From Lactobacillus sp. YT155 (GTDB lineage Bacteria > Bacillota > Bacilli > Lactobacillales > Lactobacillaceae), in the NCBI RefSeq assembly GCF_030504545.1, contig NZ_JAUKWP010000003.1, positions 124,001 to 188,000 on the forward strand: 64,000 nucleotides of DNA, written 5' to 3'. The notes under the pieces were generated by a model. It ran no database searches, was not told where the DNA came from, and worked only from the letters and a program-made list of their open reading frames with translations. Made by a program: the position numbers and the translations under genes. Positions 28,612 to 37,123 of this stretch are shown here, one piece after another. Position 1 is the stretch's first letter. Every line of letters begins with the position of its first letter.

Positions 28612-28617
28612 TAGTTG

Positions 28618-28727
28618 GTTTTCAGGGCAGGGTGAAATTCCCGACCGGCGGTGACAGCCCGCGACCCAGAAATGGTTGATTCGGTGAAACTCCGAAGCCG
28701 ATAGTTAAAGTCTAGATGGAAGAAAAC
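28618..28727 (+). ncRNA. FMN riboswitch aptamer (RFN element)
   Basis: The conserved RFN core is clear: AGGGCAGGGTGAAATTCCC, ACCGGCGGTGA and AGCCCGCGACCC in the 5' half, then GGTGAAACTCC, AAGCCGA and AGTCTAGATGG in the 3' half. Helix P1 is GTTTTC (28618-28623) with GAAAAC (28722-28727). It lies before ribU, so FMN should repress riboflavin uptake. A terminator follows at 28740-28774. Confidence 0.97.
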
Positions 28728-28739
28728 AAGTTGAGAGAC

Positions 28740-28774
28740 CTGTTTTTTTGCGTATGCTAAAAAACAGTTTTTTT
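28740..28774 (+). terminator. Riboswitch expression-platform terminator
   Basis: CTGTTTTTT (28740-28748) pairs with AAAAAACAG (28759-28767), followed by seven Ts. The 3' strand of P1 (AAAACA, 28723-28728) can pair with TGTTTT (28741-28746), giving the expected antiterminator when FMN is absent. Confidence 0.87.
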
Positions 28775-28806
28775 ATTGGAAAACCAACGGAAAGTTGGTA
28801 ATTATT

Positions 28807-29361
28807 ATGAGTACTAAGTTTTTCAGCACCAAGAAGATGGTGACAATCGCAGTTTTGTCTGCTTTAGCAACCATCGTGATGTTTTTTGAGTTTCCAGTTT
28901 TGCCTACAGCACCATTTTTGAAAGTTGATTTTAGTGATGTTATCACGATTGTGGGCGGAATTTCTTTTGGACCAATTGGTGGAACGTTGATTGCTTTCAT
29001 TCGTTCAATTGCTAATTGGTTGATTAAAGGAAGTGGAGTTATCGGTTTAGTTGGTAATTTTTCTGGCTTCTTAGGTAGTTTGGCAATTATGTTGCCGATT
29101 GTTTTGATTAAAAGTAATCGCAAAATTATCAAAGCAATTATAAGTATTATTTCTTTAACTGTTGTCAGTGCTTTAGTGAATTATTTCTTCTTAATGCCAA
29201 TCTATATGAACTTGGCAGGAATGAACATCAATATGCCATTATCACAATATATTTTGACAATTGTGATACCCTTTAACTTAATCAAAGGGTTCTTAGTTAC
29301 AGCAGTTACATGGGTTGTATATCAACGGTTAGCTGACTTTTTGAAACGACAAAGTTTTTAA
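28807..29361 (+). CDS. ribU: Riboflavin ECF transporter S component RibU
   Basis: This 184-residue membrane protein has about six hydrophobic segments and is the substrate-binding subunit that works with the shared EcfAA'T energy module. KKMVTIAVLSALATIVMFFEFPVLP at the N-terminus and KVDFSDVITIVGGISFGPIGG near residue 38 are typical of RibU. The FMN riboswitch upstream confirms the substrate. ATG 28807 is preferred; an in-frame TTG at 28795 directly abuts the GGAAAG (28789-28794) that is the only SD-like element, which leaves a long 12-nt spacing to the ATG. Confidence 0.95.
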   Translation: MSTKFFSTKKMVTIAVLSALATIVMFFEFPVLPTAPFLKVDFSDVITIVGGISFGPIGGTLIAFIRSIANWLIKGSGVIGLVGNFSGFLGSLAIMLPIVLIKSNRKIIKAIISIISLTVVSALVNYFFLMPIYMNLAGMNINMPLSQYILTIVIPFNLIKGFLVTAVTWVVYQRLADFLKRQSF

Positions 29362-29441
29362 GAAAATTCTTTAAAACTATTTAATACTTTCTTAATATCT
29401 GTATGATAGGATTATCAAGATAAGATAAGGAGGATCATGCC

Positions 29442-30170
29442 GTGAGCGATAAAAATGATTCTGATTTAAAGAATAAATTACCTGATTCAGTTTCAGGTCT
29501 GAATGGATCTGTATCACCAGAGGATTTAGAAAAAATAAATACTAAATACGATACCAAAATAGATACCAAAACAAATGGTTATCATCCATGGGACAAACAA
29601 TTCGATACTGAAGTTACTCCTGAGCCTACAGTTACTAATGAGGAACAGGAACAACAACCAACTTCACGTGTTGCTAAGAAGCAAAAGAAACGTGGAGTAA
29701 AAACTTTAGTTATGGCCTTGTTCGCCGTCCTAGTTATCTTGATGTTTATTCCGGTATTTAATTGGATTTCTGATTCAAAGGCTAACTCACAGCCTAATAC
29801 TTCAAAAGTTGCCAAAAAATCTTCTAAGTCTGATAGTTCATCAAAGAAGAAATCTGCTGATAAGAAAAAAGAAGCAGATAAGAAGAAGGCTGAAGAAGAA
29901 GCAGCTGCTAAGAAAAAAGCTGATGAAGAAAAAGCTGCCGCTGATGCTAACAACGAATCACAAGCAAATCAACAGCAAGAAAGTAATACTCAACAACAAA
30001 GTACAGCAGCTAACACTCAAGCTGCTGATACATATTACACCGTTAAAAACGGTGACAACCCATTTAGAATTGCTTATAATCACAATCTAACAACTGATCA
30101 ATTATATGCAATTAATGGATTAGCACCTGGAACTGTTTTACAACCAGGAATGCGTTTAAGAGTAAAATAA
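29442..30170 (+). CDS. Membrane-anchored LysM-domain protein
   Basis: This 242-residue protein has a cytoplasmic N-terminus of about 85 polar residues, one membrane helix (about 86-107), a long Lys/Ala/Glu-rich linker and a C-terminal LysM domain (about 198-242, YYTVKNGDNPFRIAYNHN) that would bind peptidoglycan outside. It resembles YpbE-like proteins found before cmk in Bacillus and lactobacilli. The start is GTG with AAGGAGG at the right distance; an ATG four bases earlier gives only ATG-CCG-TGA, a two-codon frame whose stop overlaps the GTG. Anchoring of wall to membrane is inferred. Confidence 0.87.
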   Translation: MSDKNDSDLKNKLPDSVSGLNGSVSPEDLEKINTKYDTKIDTKTNGYHPWDKQFDTEVTPEPTVTNEEQEQQPTSRVAKKQKKRGVKTLVMALFAVLVILMFIPVFNWISDSKANSQPNTSKVAKKSSKSDSSSKKKSADKKKEADKKKAEEEAAAKKKADEEKAAADANNESQANQQQESNTQQQSTAANTQAADTYYTVKNGDNPFRIAYNHNLTTDQLYAINGLAPGTVLQPGMRLRVK

Positions 30171-30178
30171 TGTAGAAT

Positions 30179-30209
30179 AAAGAGCGAAAGTTTTTTCGTT
30201 CTTTTTATT
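30179..30209 (+). terminator. Terminator after the LysM gene
   Basis: AAAGAGCGAA pairs with TTCGTTCTTT (one G-T pair) around AGTTTT, followed by a T-rich run. Confidence 0.8.
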
Positions 30210-30236
30210 TTGATTAATTTAGGAGTTCTGATAGTT

Positions 30237-30893
30237 ATGCAAATTGCAATTGATGGACCTGCTTCGGCAGGTAAAAGTACTATTGCGAAGTTAGTCGCAA
30301 AACAACTTAATTTTATCTACTGTGATACTGGAGCCATGTATCGTGCGGTAACTTTGATGGCCAAGAAAAATGGTGTTGCCTACGGAGATGAGAAACAGAT
30401 CATTGAGTTGATGAAGAAGTATCAAATCAATTTTAAAAATGAAACTGACGGACAAAAAGTCTTTTTGAATGATGAAGATGTCAGCGAACAGATTAGAAGT
30501 GTAGATATTACTAATAATGTTTCTGAAGTTTCAGCTTTGAAACAAGTTCGTGAAGACTTAGTTAAACAGCAACAACAAATAGCATCCGAAAAAAGTGTCG
30601 TTATGGATGGGCGTGATATTGGAACGACGGTATTGCCTAATGCTGATGTCAAAATATTTATGATTGCCAGTGTTCATGAACGGGCAGTTCGTCGTTTCAA
30701 AGAATATGAGGCAAAAGGAGTTTCTGTTTCTTTAGAAAAATTAGAAACCGAAATTGCTGAACGTGACTACAAAGACTCCCATCGTTTGATATCACCATTA
30801 AAAAAAGCTGATGACGCGATTGAACTTGATACAACAGGACTTTCAATCGACGAAGTAGTGCTAAGAGTTATAAATATAATAAAAAATAATTAA
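30237..30893 (+). CDS. cmk: Cytidylate kinase
   Basis: This 218-residue kinase converts CMP/dCMP to the diphosphates. The P-loop GPASAGKST starts at residue 7 and YCDTGAMYRAVT follows near residue 29; DGRDIGTTVLP near 123 and RDYKDSHR near 182 are the substrate and lid motifs. I start at ATG 30237 with TAGGAG upstream; the frame is open to a TTG at 30210 inside the terminator, which is unlikely. The linkage to rpsA is conserved in bacteria. Confidence 0.95.
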   Translation: MQIAIDGPASAGKSTIAKLVAKQLNFIYCDTGAMYRAVTLMAKKNGVAYGDEKQIIELMKKYQINFKNETDGQKVFLNDEDVSEQIRSVDITNNVSEVSALKQVREDLVKQQQQIASEKSVVMDGRDIGTTVLPNADVKIFMIASVHERAVRRFKEYEAKGVSVSLEKLETEIAERDYKDSHRLISPLKKADDAIELDTTGLSIDEVVLRVINIIKNN

Positions 30894-30956
30894 AATACTA
30901 GTTTTTAGAAGTTTTTTCCATTAGTATTAATATAGAATGCAAAAGAGGTGTGAATT

Positions 30957-32156
30957 ATGACGAATTCTTCAAGTGATGAAATGAATCAAGAACTATTATC
31001 TGCATTAGACAGTATTGGTAATGTGGGTATTGGGGATAAAATAACTGGAGAAATCCTAGCTATTGATGACAAAGAAGCAATTATTGGAATCGATGGAGCA
31101 GGAGTTGAAGGAGTTTTAACTGCCAAAGAATATTCTAATGATAAGAATGTTGACTTGAGAGACGAACTAACTCGTGGAGATAAAATTGAATTAGTTGTTG
31201 TTTCAAGATTAAATCCTAATAAAGAAAATGGTAGTTTCTTATTATCTAAGAAACGTATTGAAGCTCAAAAAGTTTGGGAAGATTTACAAAGTGACTTTGA
31301 TAATAAGGCTCGTTTTAACGTGTCAGTTATTCAGACAGTTAAGAATGGACTATTAGCCGATGTTAAAGGAATTCGTGGTTTCATTCCTGCATCTTTAATT
31401 TCTACTAGTTTTGTAAAAGACTTAGATCAATATGTTGGTCAAACATTTATGGTAGAAATTTCTGAAGTCGATAAATCTAAGAACAGATTAGTTCTAAACC
31501 ATAGAATTATTGAAGAAGAAGAAAGAAATGCAGCCAGAGAAGAAATCTTCAGTAAGATTTTACCCGGTGATGAAATTGATGGAACAGTTAGAAGATTAAC
31601 TAACTTTGGTGCCTTTGTTGATGTTGGTGGAGTTGACGGACTTGTTCATATTTCTGAGATTTCATACGACCATATCGACAAACCATCTGATGTTTTGAAA
31701 GTTGGCCAAGAAGTTAAAGTTAAAGTGCTAAGTCTTGATAAAGAAAAAGACAAACTTTCATTATCAATTAAAGCATTACAACCAGGACCATGGGACAAAG
31801 TTAAGACCGATCTAAGCGTTGGTCAAACGGTTACTGGAAAAGTTAAGAAATTGACTGACTTCGGTGCTTTCGTAGAAATTCTTCCAAATGTCGAAGGATT
31901 AGTTCATGTTTCAGAAATTTCATGGGATCATATCAAGGTTCCAGCTGATGTTCTTGAAGCTGGCCAAGATGTCGAAGTTAAAGTTATCAGCATTGATGTT
32001 GATAAAAAACGTATTGGACTTTCAATTAAACAATTAACTGAAAATCCTAATAAGGAAGAAATTCAAGAAGAAACAGATTTTGAACTTCCTGAAGAAAGCC
32101 ACGGTTTCAATATGGCAGATGTCGTTAAGAACGACGAAGAAGACAATAAAGAGTAA
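30957..32156 (+). CDS. rpsA: Ribosomal protein S1 (four S1 domains)
   Basis: This 399-residue protein has four S1 domains at about residues 23-95, 110-175, 196-265 and 281-350; the last two are the best conserved (GTVRRLTNFGAFVDVGGVDGLVHISE and GKVKKLTDFGAFVEILPNVEGLVHVSE). The low-GC Gram-positive form is shorter than the six-domain E. coli S1. The C-terminus is acidic. A TATAGAAT box about 25 nt before the SD may be a promoter, so transcription could be partly separate from cmk. Confidence 0.93.
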   Translation: MTNSSSDEMNQELLSALDSIGNVGIGDKITGEILAIDDKEAIIGIDGAGVEGVLTAKEYSNDKNVDLRDELTRGDKIELVVVSRLNPNKENGSFLLSKKRIEAQKVWEDLQSDFDNKARFNVSVIQTVKNGLLADVKGIRGFIPASLISTSFVKDLDQYVGQTFMVEISEVDKSKNRLVLNHRIIEEEERNAAREEIFSKILPGDEIDGTVRRLTNFGAFVDVGGVDGLVHISEISYDHIDKPSDVLKVGQEVKVKVLSLDKEKDKLSLSIKALQPGPWDKVKTDLSVGQTVTGKVKKLTDFGAFVEILPNVEGLVHVSEISWDHIKVPADVLEAGQDVEVKVISIDVDKKRIGLSIKQLTENPNKEEIQEETDFELPEESHGFNMADVVKNDEEDNKE

Positions 32157-32164
32157 TTGAAAAG

Positions 32165-32185
32165 AGCTGGGGAACCAGCTTTTTT
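32165..32185 (+). terminator. Terminator after rpsA
   Basis: AGCTGG pairs with CCAGCT around GGAA, followed by T5. The stem is short (6 bp), so part of the transcripts may read into der. Confidence 0.75.
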
Positions 32186-32208
32186 GCAGTTAAAAAAGGA
32201 TAATTTAT

Positions 32209-33522
32209 ATGGTAGTGCCTGTAGTTGCGTTAGTTGGACGCCCCAATGTTGGGAAATCAACAATTTTTAATCGAATAATAAATGAACGACTATCGATTGT
32301 CGAAGATACTCCTGGAGTAACACGTGATCGAATTTATTCGCGTGCCCATTGGTTGGGAAAAGAATTCAGACTGATTGATACCGGTGGAATTGAAATCACT
32401 GGAGAAAAAATGTCTGAAATGATTAAGCAACAAGCTGAAATTGCAATGGAAGAGGCAGATATCATTGTATTTATTGCTGATAGTCGAACAGGAATTACCA
32501 AAGAAGACGAAGATGTTGCGAAGATTTTATACAAGACCAACAAACCGGTCGTTCTAGCCGTTAATAAAGCCGATAATCCGGAACAAAGACAAGATATTTA
32601 CGACTTTTATTCTCTTGGTTTTGGTGAGCCAAATCCAGTGTCAGGAGTACAAGGAACTGGTATTGGTGATCTTCTTGATAATATTGTTAAAGAATTTCCT
32701 GCTGATGCGGAAGAAATTGTTGATGATTCAATCAAATTTAGTTTTATTGGACGCCCTAATGTAGGTAAATCTTCATTAGTGAATGCCATCTTAGGTGAGA
32801 ATCGAGTAATTGTGTCTAATGTCGAAGGAACAACAAGAGATTCAATTGATACTAAGTTTTATGACGAAGACATTGACCAAGAATTTACCATGATTGATAC
32901 AGCCGGAATCCGTAAAAAGGGGAAAGTCTATGAGAATACTGAGAAGTATTCGGTTCTGCGTGCTTTAAGTGCAATTGACCGTTCTGATGTTGTCTGTGTG
33001 GTTTTAAATGCTGATGAAGGTATTCGTGAACAAGATAAGCATGTTGCTGGCTATGCTCATGATGCTGGACGTGGAGTAATTATCTTAGTTAATAAATGGG
33101 ATTTATTGACTAAGACTGATAAGACAATGAAAGACTTCGAAAATAAAATTAAAGAAGAATTTCAATATCTTTCATATGCTCCAATTATTTTTACATCCGC
33201 TACTAAGAATCAACGTTTGAGCAAAATTCCTGAAGTTGTGCAACAAGTACATGAGAATCGTCAGATGAGGGTACAATCATCCTTACTTAACGATATCTTG
33301 CTACAAGCTACTTCAATTGCACCGACACCAATCATTAATGGAAAAAGGCTACGTATTTACTATATGACACAGGTGGCAATCGCTCCGCCAACGTTTGTTG
33401 TCTTTGTAAATGATCCACAATTATTGCATTTTTCCTACGAAAGATTCTTGATAAATCAATTGAGAGAAACCTTTGACTTTACTGGTACGCCGATAAAGAT
33501 CATTGCTAGGATGAGAAAATAG
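32209..33522 (+). CDS. der: Ribosome-assembly GTPase Der (EngA)
   Basis: Der matures the 50S subunit. The 437 residues hold two GTPase domains in tandem, each with GRPNVGKS (near residues 10 and 183), a DTxG switch (DTGGI, DTAGI) and an NKxD motif (NKAD, NKWD), then a C-terminal KH-like domain (about 355-437). An AAAAAGGA SD precedes the ATG. The rpsA-der-hup order is conserved in Firmicutes. Confidence 0.97.
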   Translation: MVVPVVALVGRPNVGKSTIFNRIINERLSIVEDTPGVTRDRIYSRAHWLGKEFRLIDTGGIEITGEKMSEMIKQQAEIAMEEADIIVFIADSRTGITKEDEDVAKILYKTNKPVVLAVNKADNPEQRQDIYDFYSLGFGEPNPVSGVQGTGIGDLLDNIVKEFPADAEEIVDDSIKFSFIGRPNVGKSSLVNAILGENRVIVSNVEGTTRDSIDTKFYDEDIDQEFTMIDTAGIRKKGKVYENTEKYSVLRALSAIDRSDVVCVVLNADEGIREQDKHVAGYAHDAGRGVIILVNKWDLLTKTDKTMKDFENKIKEEFQYLSYAPIIFTSATKNQRLSKIPEVVQQVHENRQMRVQSSLLNDILLQATSIAPTPIINGKRLRIYYMTQVAIAPPTFVVFVNDPQLLHFSYERFLINQLRETFDFTGTPIKIIARMRK

Positions 33523-33637
33523 AAAAAAAAAATTCAATAAAATGATTTTTATCAAAAAAAACATCAAAAAAACAACTTTAGGCTTGTCCTAATAACAATC
33601 AATATGGTAATTTAGTCTTTGGGATGATGATATGCCA

Positions 33638-33675
33638 TTGTCATTGTTCGAAAAATAAATGCATATTGTTCGAAA
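33638..33675 (+). promoter_or_regulatory. Candidate hup promoter with paired ATTGTTCGAAA repeats
   Basis: TTGTCA (33638-33643) is a five-of-six -35; 18 bp on, CATATT (33662-33667) is a four-of-six -10. Two identical 11-bp direct repeats, ATTGTTCGAAA, lie at 33643-33653 and 33665-33675, exactly 22 bp apart, one in the spacer and one over the expected start site. The rest of the gap 33523-33637 is A/T-rich with nothing else clear. A further TATAAT (33679-33684) is too close to the SD to be the -10. Confidence 0.5.
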
Positions 33676-33703
33676 CAATATAATATTCTGGAGGTTTTAG
33701 ATT

Positions 33704-33979
33704 ATGGCTAACAAAGCAGAACTTATCGATAGTGTTGCAACAAAGACAGGTATCACTAAAAAAGATGCTACAGCTGCAGTAGATGCAGTATTTGGTGCAA
33801 TCCAAGAAAAACTTGCTAAAGGTGAAAAAGTACAATTAATTGGCTTTGGTAACTTTGAAGTACGTCAACGTGCAGCTCGTAAGGGTCGTAACCCACAAAC
33901 TGGTGCAGAAATTAAGATTCCTGCATCAAAAGTTCCAGCATTCAAACCTGGTAAAGCTTTGAAAGACGCTGTTAAATAA
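33704..33979 (+). CDS. hup: Histone-like DNA-binding protein HU
   Basis: This 91-residue nucleoid protein has the full HU pattern: [12 protein letters not shown], then [21 protein letters not shown] (the beta-arm with the Pro that inserts into DNA) and a helix ending in LKDAVK. A strong CTGGAGG SD and codon choice rich in GGT, CGT and GCT indicate high expression. It has its own promoter region and a strong terminator, so it is a single-gene unit. Confidence 0.97.
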   Translation: MANKAELIDSVATKTGITKKDATAAVDAVFGAIQEKLAKGEKVQLIGFGNFEVRQRAARKGRNPQTGAEIKIPASKVPAFKPGKALKDAVK

Positions 33980-33997
33980 TTAGAATGATTATTTACT

Positions 33998-34029
33998 AGA
34001 CAATCAACTTAGTTGATTGTCTTTTTTTT
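33998..34029 (+). terminator. Terminator after hup
   Basis: AGACAATCAAC pairs perfectly with GTTGATTGTCT around TTA, followed by a run of Ts. Confidence 0.93.
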
Positions 34030-34037
34030 GTTATAAT
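34029..34037 (+). promoter_or_regulatory. Extended -10 promoter of the TPR gene
   Basis: TGTTATAAT is a perfect extended -10 (TGN plus TATAAT) starting at the end of the hup terminator T-run. No good -35 lies upstream, as expected for an extended -10 promoter. The same nonamer occurs at 59481-59489. Confidence 0.65.
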
Positions 34038-34072
34038 GGGTTTACTGTCAATCAAAGAGGAAATTTGAAAAT

Positions 34073-35323
34073 ATGAGCTATTCACAAGAAGCATTAGATG
34101 AATTTTATAAAGGTAATTTAGATAAAACCGACGAGTTAATTAAAAAAGCACAAGAATATGACGATGATGATACGTTATTTAACTTAGCTGATAATTTGCT
34201 TGAGATGGGACAATCAATTCAAGCTAGAGAAATTTTTGAAGATTTATTAACCAAAAATCCAGATGCTGACGAGTTAAGAACTCGATTGGCAGAAATTGCG
34301 GTTTCTGACGATCAAATGGATTTGGCAATTAATTATTTAGCAGAAGTGAAGCCTGACTCTTATGCTTATGGACAAGCGTTGATAACCTCAGCTGATGTCT
34401 ATCAAGCCATGGGATTATATGAAGTTAGTGAGCAGAAACTTTTGGAAGCCTTGAAACTATTTCCAGATGAAGAAGTTATTAAATTTGCTTTAGCTGAATT
34501 GTACTTTGCGCAAGCTAATTTTGAAAAGGCAATTAGTTTCTATGAAGTCTTATTAGATGATAAACAAGAAGAGTTTTCTGGTATCTCAATTCATGAACGT
34601 ATTGGTGATGCACTAGCCGGCAATGGAAAATTTGAAGAGGCGATTGAAGTCTACGAGAAGATTAATCAATTAATGATTAATGAAGATATCTTGTTTAAAA
34701 AAGCAACTCTTTATTACCAAACTCATGAATTAAAAAAAGCTCAACAAAACTTAGATGAATTGATTGAACTAAATCATGATTATATTCCGGCATACAGTTT
34801 GTTAGCCAATGTGTTATATGAACAAGAGCAATATGAAGAAGCTTATCGAACTGCGATGAACGGAATCAATTTTGACGAATATAACTATGAGTTATACAAA
34901 GTCTTGTTAAAAGCTGCCAAGAAGACGAAGCATTTAGCTGAAGCAATCGAATTGGCTAAAAAAGGCATTAATCGGGTAGAGGAATCTAACGAGCTGGTTA
35001 AAGAAATTACTGATTACTATCAAAGTATCGGTGATTATGATCAAGTTATTAGTTTAATTAAAAAAGTTCAAAAAAATGAGGACGATGATCCATATCTTTT
35101 CTGGAATTTGGCCAAGGCATATAGTGAACTTGATGAAATTAGTGCAGCCAGAGACAATATTTTACTTGCGTATAACGACTTACAAGACAACGCAGATTTC
35201 TTAAGAGATTTAGTATTAATTTTACGTGACTTTGGCGACTTAAAGACTGCCAAAGATGCTCTACAGAGATATTTGAAGTTAAATCCAGATGATGAATATA
35301 TGAAGACACTATTTGATAATTAA
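34073..35323 (+). CDS. Tetratricopeptide repeat protein
   Basis: This 416-residue soluble protein consists almost wholly of TPR helix pairs (about ten), for example QANFEKAISFYEVLL, GKFEEAIEVYEKI and GDYDQVISLIKK. It is acidic and lacks a signal peptide. Proteins like it (YpiA-type) sit between hup and cca or nearby in Firmicutes. TPRs bind other proteins; the partner is unknown. It is 8 bp before cca. Confidence 0.85.
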   Translation: MSYSQEALDEFYKGNLDKTDELIKKAQEYDDDDTLFNLADNLLEMGQSIQAREIFEDLLTKNPDADELRTRLAEIAVSDDQMDLAINYLAEVKPDSYAYGQALITSADVYQAMGLYEVSEQKLLEALKLFPDEEVIKFALAELYFAQANFEKAISFYEVLLDDKQEEFSGISIHERIGDALAGNGKFEEAIEVYEKINQLMINEDILFKKATLYYQTHELKKAQQNLDELIELNHDYIPAYSLLANVLYEQEQYEEAYRTAMNGINFDEYNYELYKVLLKAAKKTKHLAEAIELAKKGINRVEESNELVKEITDYYQSIGDYDQVISLIKKVQKNEDDDPYLFWNLAKAYSELDEISAARDNILLAYNDLQDNADFLRDLVLILRDFGDLKTAKDALQRYLKLNPDDEYMKTLFDN

Positions 35324-35331
35324 GGAGCATT

Positions 35332-36537
35332 ATGAGAATCACAAAATGGCCAGAAATTTTTGAAAGTTCTTTGCATATCTTAAATTCATTGCAAGATGCA
35401 GGATTTAAGGCTTATTTTGTTGGCGGTAGTGTGCGTGATTATCTATTGAACTTGCCAGTTCATGATGTTGATATCGCAACTAGTGCTTATCCAGAAGAAA
35501 TAAAGAAAATTTTTCCACAAACAATTGATACGGGAATTCAACATGGAACTGTCACGGTGATGGACCATGGAACTAGTTATGAATTGACGACTTTTCGAAC
35601 TGAGAGTGGTTATCAAGACTATCGTCGTCCGGATAAAGTAACCTTTGTCAGGTCTCTAAAAGAAGATCTACAACGCCGAGACTTCACAATAAATGCTTTG
35701 GCTATTGCTCCAGATGGTGAAATTATTGATGAATATGAAGGACTTGCCGACTTAGACAATCACGTTATTCGTGCCGTTGGTAGGGCTCAAGATCGCTTCA
35801 CCGAAGATGCTTTACGGATGATGAGAGCCGTTAGATTTCAAAGCCAGTTAGATTTTGAAATAGAAACTAATACCTTAACTGCTATCCGTGAGAATGCAGA
35901 ACTATTAAAAAAAATATCGATTGAACGAATTAACACTGAATTTACTAAGATGTTATTGGGAAAGAACTGGCAACGTGGATTTGAACAGTTTTTAAAGACA
36001 GGACTAGCTTTAAATTGTCCAGAATTTTCTAATCAATCACAAAATTTAGAAAAGATGTTGTCACTAAAAAACACTCGAATTACTTCAGCTCGTTCCTTAT
36101 GGGCATTAGTCTGTCAGTTATTGAACATCAAAGATACAAGAAGATTCTTAACTATTTGGAAAGAATCTAATCAAATCAAAGATGATGTTCAAAAGATTAA
36201 CTTTTTAACTGTCGATATTGAGAATTCGAATTACGATGTTTGGGATTTCTATCAAATTGGCGAAAAATATTTTGCTGACTTAGTCAATGTTTGTGATGTA
36301 AGAAAAATCGAAATAGATACTTCTCAGATTAAACAAATCTATGCTACGTTACCGATAACCAATAAAAAAGACCTAGCAATTAATGGTGATATCCTCTTGA
36401 AAGAATTAAAAATAGCACCAGGGCCAAAGCTTGGAAAGATTTTATTAGATATCGAAAAACAAGTGGTTTATGGTAAATTGGAAAATGAAAAAAGTGAATT
36501 AATCAAATATTGTAGAAAAAATTATGAAGTGTGCTAA
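35332..36537 (+). CDS. cca: CCA-adding tRNA nucleotidyltransferase
   Basis: This 401-residue class II enzyme adds the 3' CCA to tRNA. GGSVRDYLL near residue 26 and DVDIATSAYPEE near residue 43 give the catalytic DxD, RRDFTINALA near 116 is the conserved motif B, and EDALRMMRAVRF near 160 follows. The length matches the Bacillus-type single enzyme that adds both C and A. GGAGC precedes the ATG, and the gene is probably co-transcribed with the TPR gene. Confidence 0.96.
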   Translation: MRITKWPEIFESSLHILNSLQDAGFKAYFVGGSVRDYLLNLPVHDVDIATSAYPEEIKKIFPQTIDTGIQHGTVTVMDHGTSYELTTFRTESGYQDYRRPDKVTFVRSLKEDLQRRDFTINALAIAPDGEIIDEYEGLADLDNHVIRAVGRAQDRFTEDALRMMRAVRFQSQLDFEIETNTLTAIRENAELLKKISIERINTEFTKMLLGKNWQRGFEQFLKTGLALNCPEFSNQSQNLEKMLSLKNTRITSARSLWALVCQLLNIKDTRRFLTIWKESNQIKDDVQKINFLTVDIENSNYDVWDFYQIGEKYFADLVNVCDVRKIEIDTSQIKQIYATLPITNKKDLAINGDILLKELKIAPGPKLGKILLDIEKQVVYGKLENEKSELIKYCRKNYEVC

Positions 36538-36540
36538 GAT
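36532..36540 (+). promoter_or_regulatory. Possible extended -10 before the 36580 gene
   Basis: TGCTAAGAT (TGN plus TAAGAT, four of six) overlaps the cca stop and lies 40 bp before the next start. A TTGTAG at 36510-36515 is slightly too far for a standard -35. Weak evidence. Confidence 0.3.
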
Positions 36541-36579
36541 AATTTTGTAAGCAATTTCAAAAAAAGGAGCTTTTGCTGT

Positions 36580-37041
36580 ATGGACACAACACGTGTATTT
36601 AAAGAAATAAAATTTTATTTTAGAAATGGTGACACTTGGACTGTTAACCACAAAGAAATGGATGATATTTGGTTGGCCCGTGTAACAACTAGTTATGGAC
36701 GAATCAACGGTGGAAAAATGCAAGAAATTAATCCTTGCAAGAGTTTCAAAATCGAAGTTTTGAAAGAAGCCGATTATCTAAAAGATACTGACAACATCAC
36801 AGCCACAACTGCTGCTGGTATGTTCGATCGTGTTATCAGTTATCAAGATATTGAAAAATGTGATTTAATCTTTGATGATGAAGGAGATTCAAAACAAATC
36901 TACTTCCCATACAAAGCTAAAGATTCAGAAGGCTTAGACAACATTTATCAAACAAGTGCTGTTTCTAAGAAGAATGGTAATTTATATATTGTTATCGATG
37001 CACAAGCTAGTGTTGTTGATAAATATCGTGATAGTCTTTAA
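36580..37041 (+). CDS. Unrecognised 153-residue protein
   Basis: I do not recognise a family. It has a good AAAAGGAGC SD, ends just before a terminator and shows normal codon use, so it is a real gene. The protein is soluble with no signal peptide, has an N-terminal beta-strand-like stretch (IKFYFRNGDTWTV) and a C-terminus of alternating hydrophobics. Cys at about residues 50 and 99 are too far apart for an obvious metal site. It lies alone between cca and an ABC-F gene. No function can be proposed. Confidence 0.75.
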   Translation: MDTTRVFKEIKFYFRNGDTWTVNHKEMDDIWLARVTTSYGRINGGKMQEINPCKSFKIEVLKEADYLKDTDNITATTAAGMFDRVISYQDIEKCDLIFDDEGDSKQIYFPYKAKDSEGLDNIYQTSAVSKKNGNLYIVIDAQASVVDKYRDSL

Positions 37042-37042
37042 G

Positions 37043-37071
37043 AAAAAAGCTGACGTGAGTCGGCTTTTTTT
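37043..37071 (+). terminator. Terminator after the 36580 gene
   Basis: AAAGCTGAC pairs with GTCGGCTTT (one G-T pair) around GTGA, followed by a T-run. Confidence 0.88.
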
Positions 37072-37087
37072 AATGCTCTAAAACTTG

Positions 37088-37093
37088 TATAAT
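37088..37093 (+). promoter_or_regulatory. -10 box of the ABC-F gene
   Basis: TATAAT lies 36 nt before the proposed TTG start, just after a terminator. The -35 area overlaps the terminator T-run and is not distinct. Confidence 0.5.
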
Positions 37094-37123
37094 GGACATA
37101 TTAAACACAGTTGGAGTAATAGT

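Noticed and set aside
29582-29953. Antisense Ser/Phe/Ala-rich frame over the LysM gene
   Set aside because: It is the complement of the Lys/Glu/Ala-rich linker and has no SD; low-complexity shadow.
33643-33675. LexA (SOS) box in the hup promoter
   Set aside because: The two GTTCG elements are direct, not inverted, and do not match CGAAC-N4-GTTCG.
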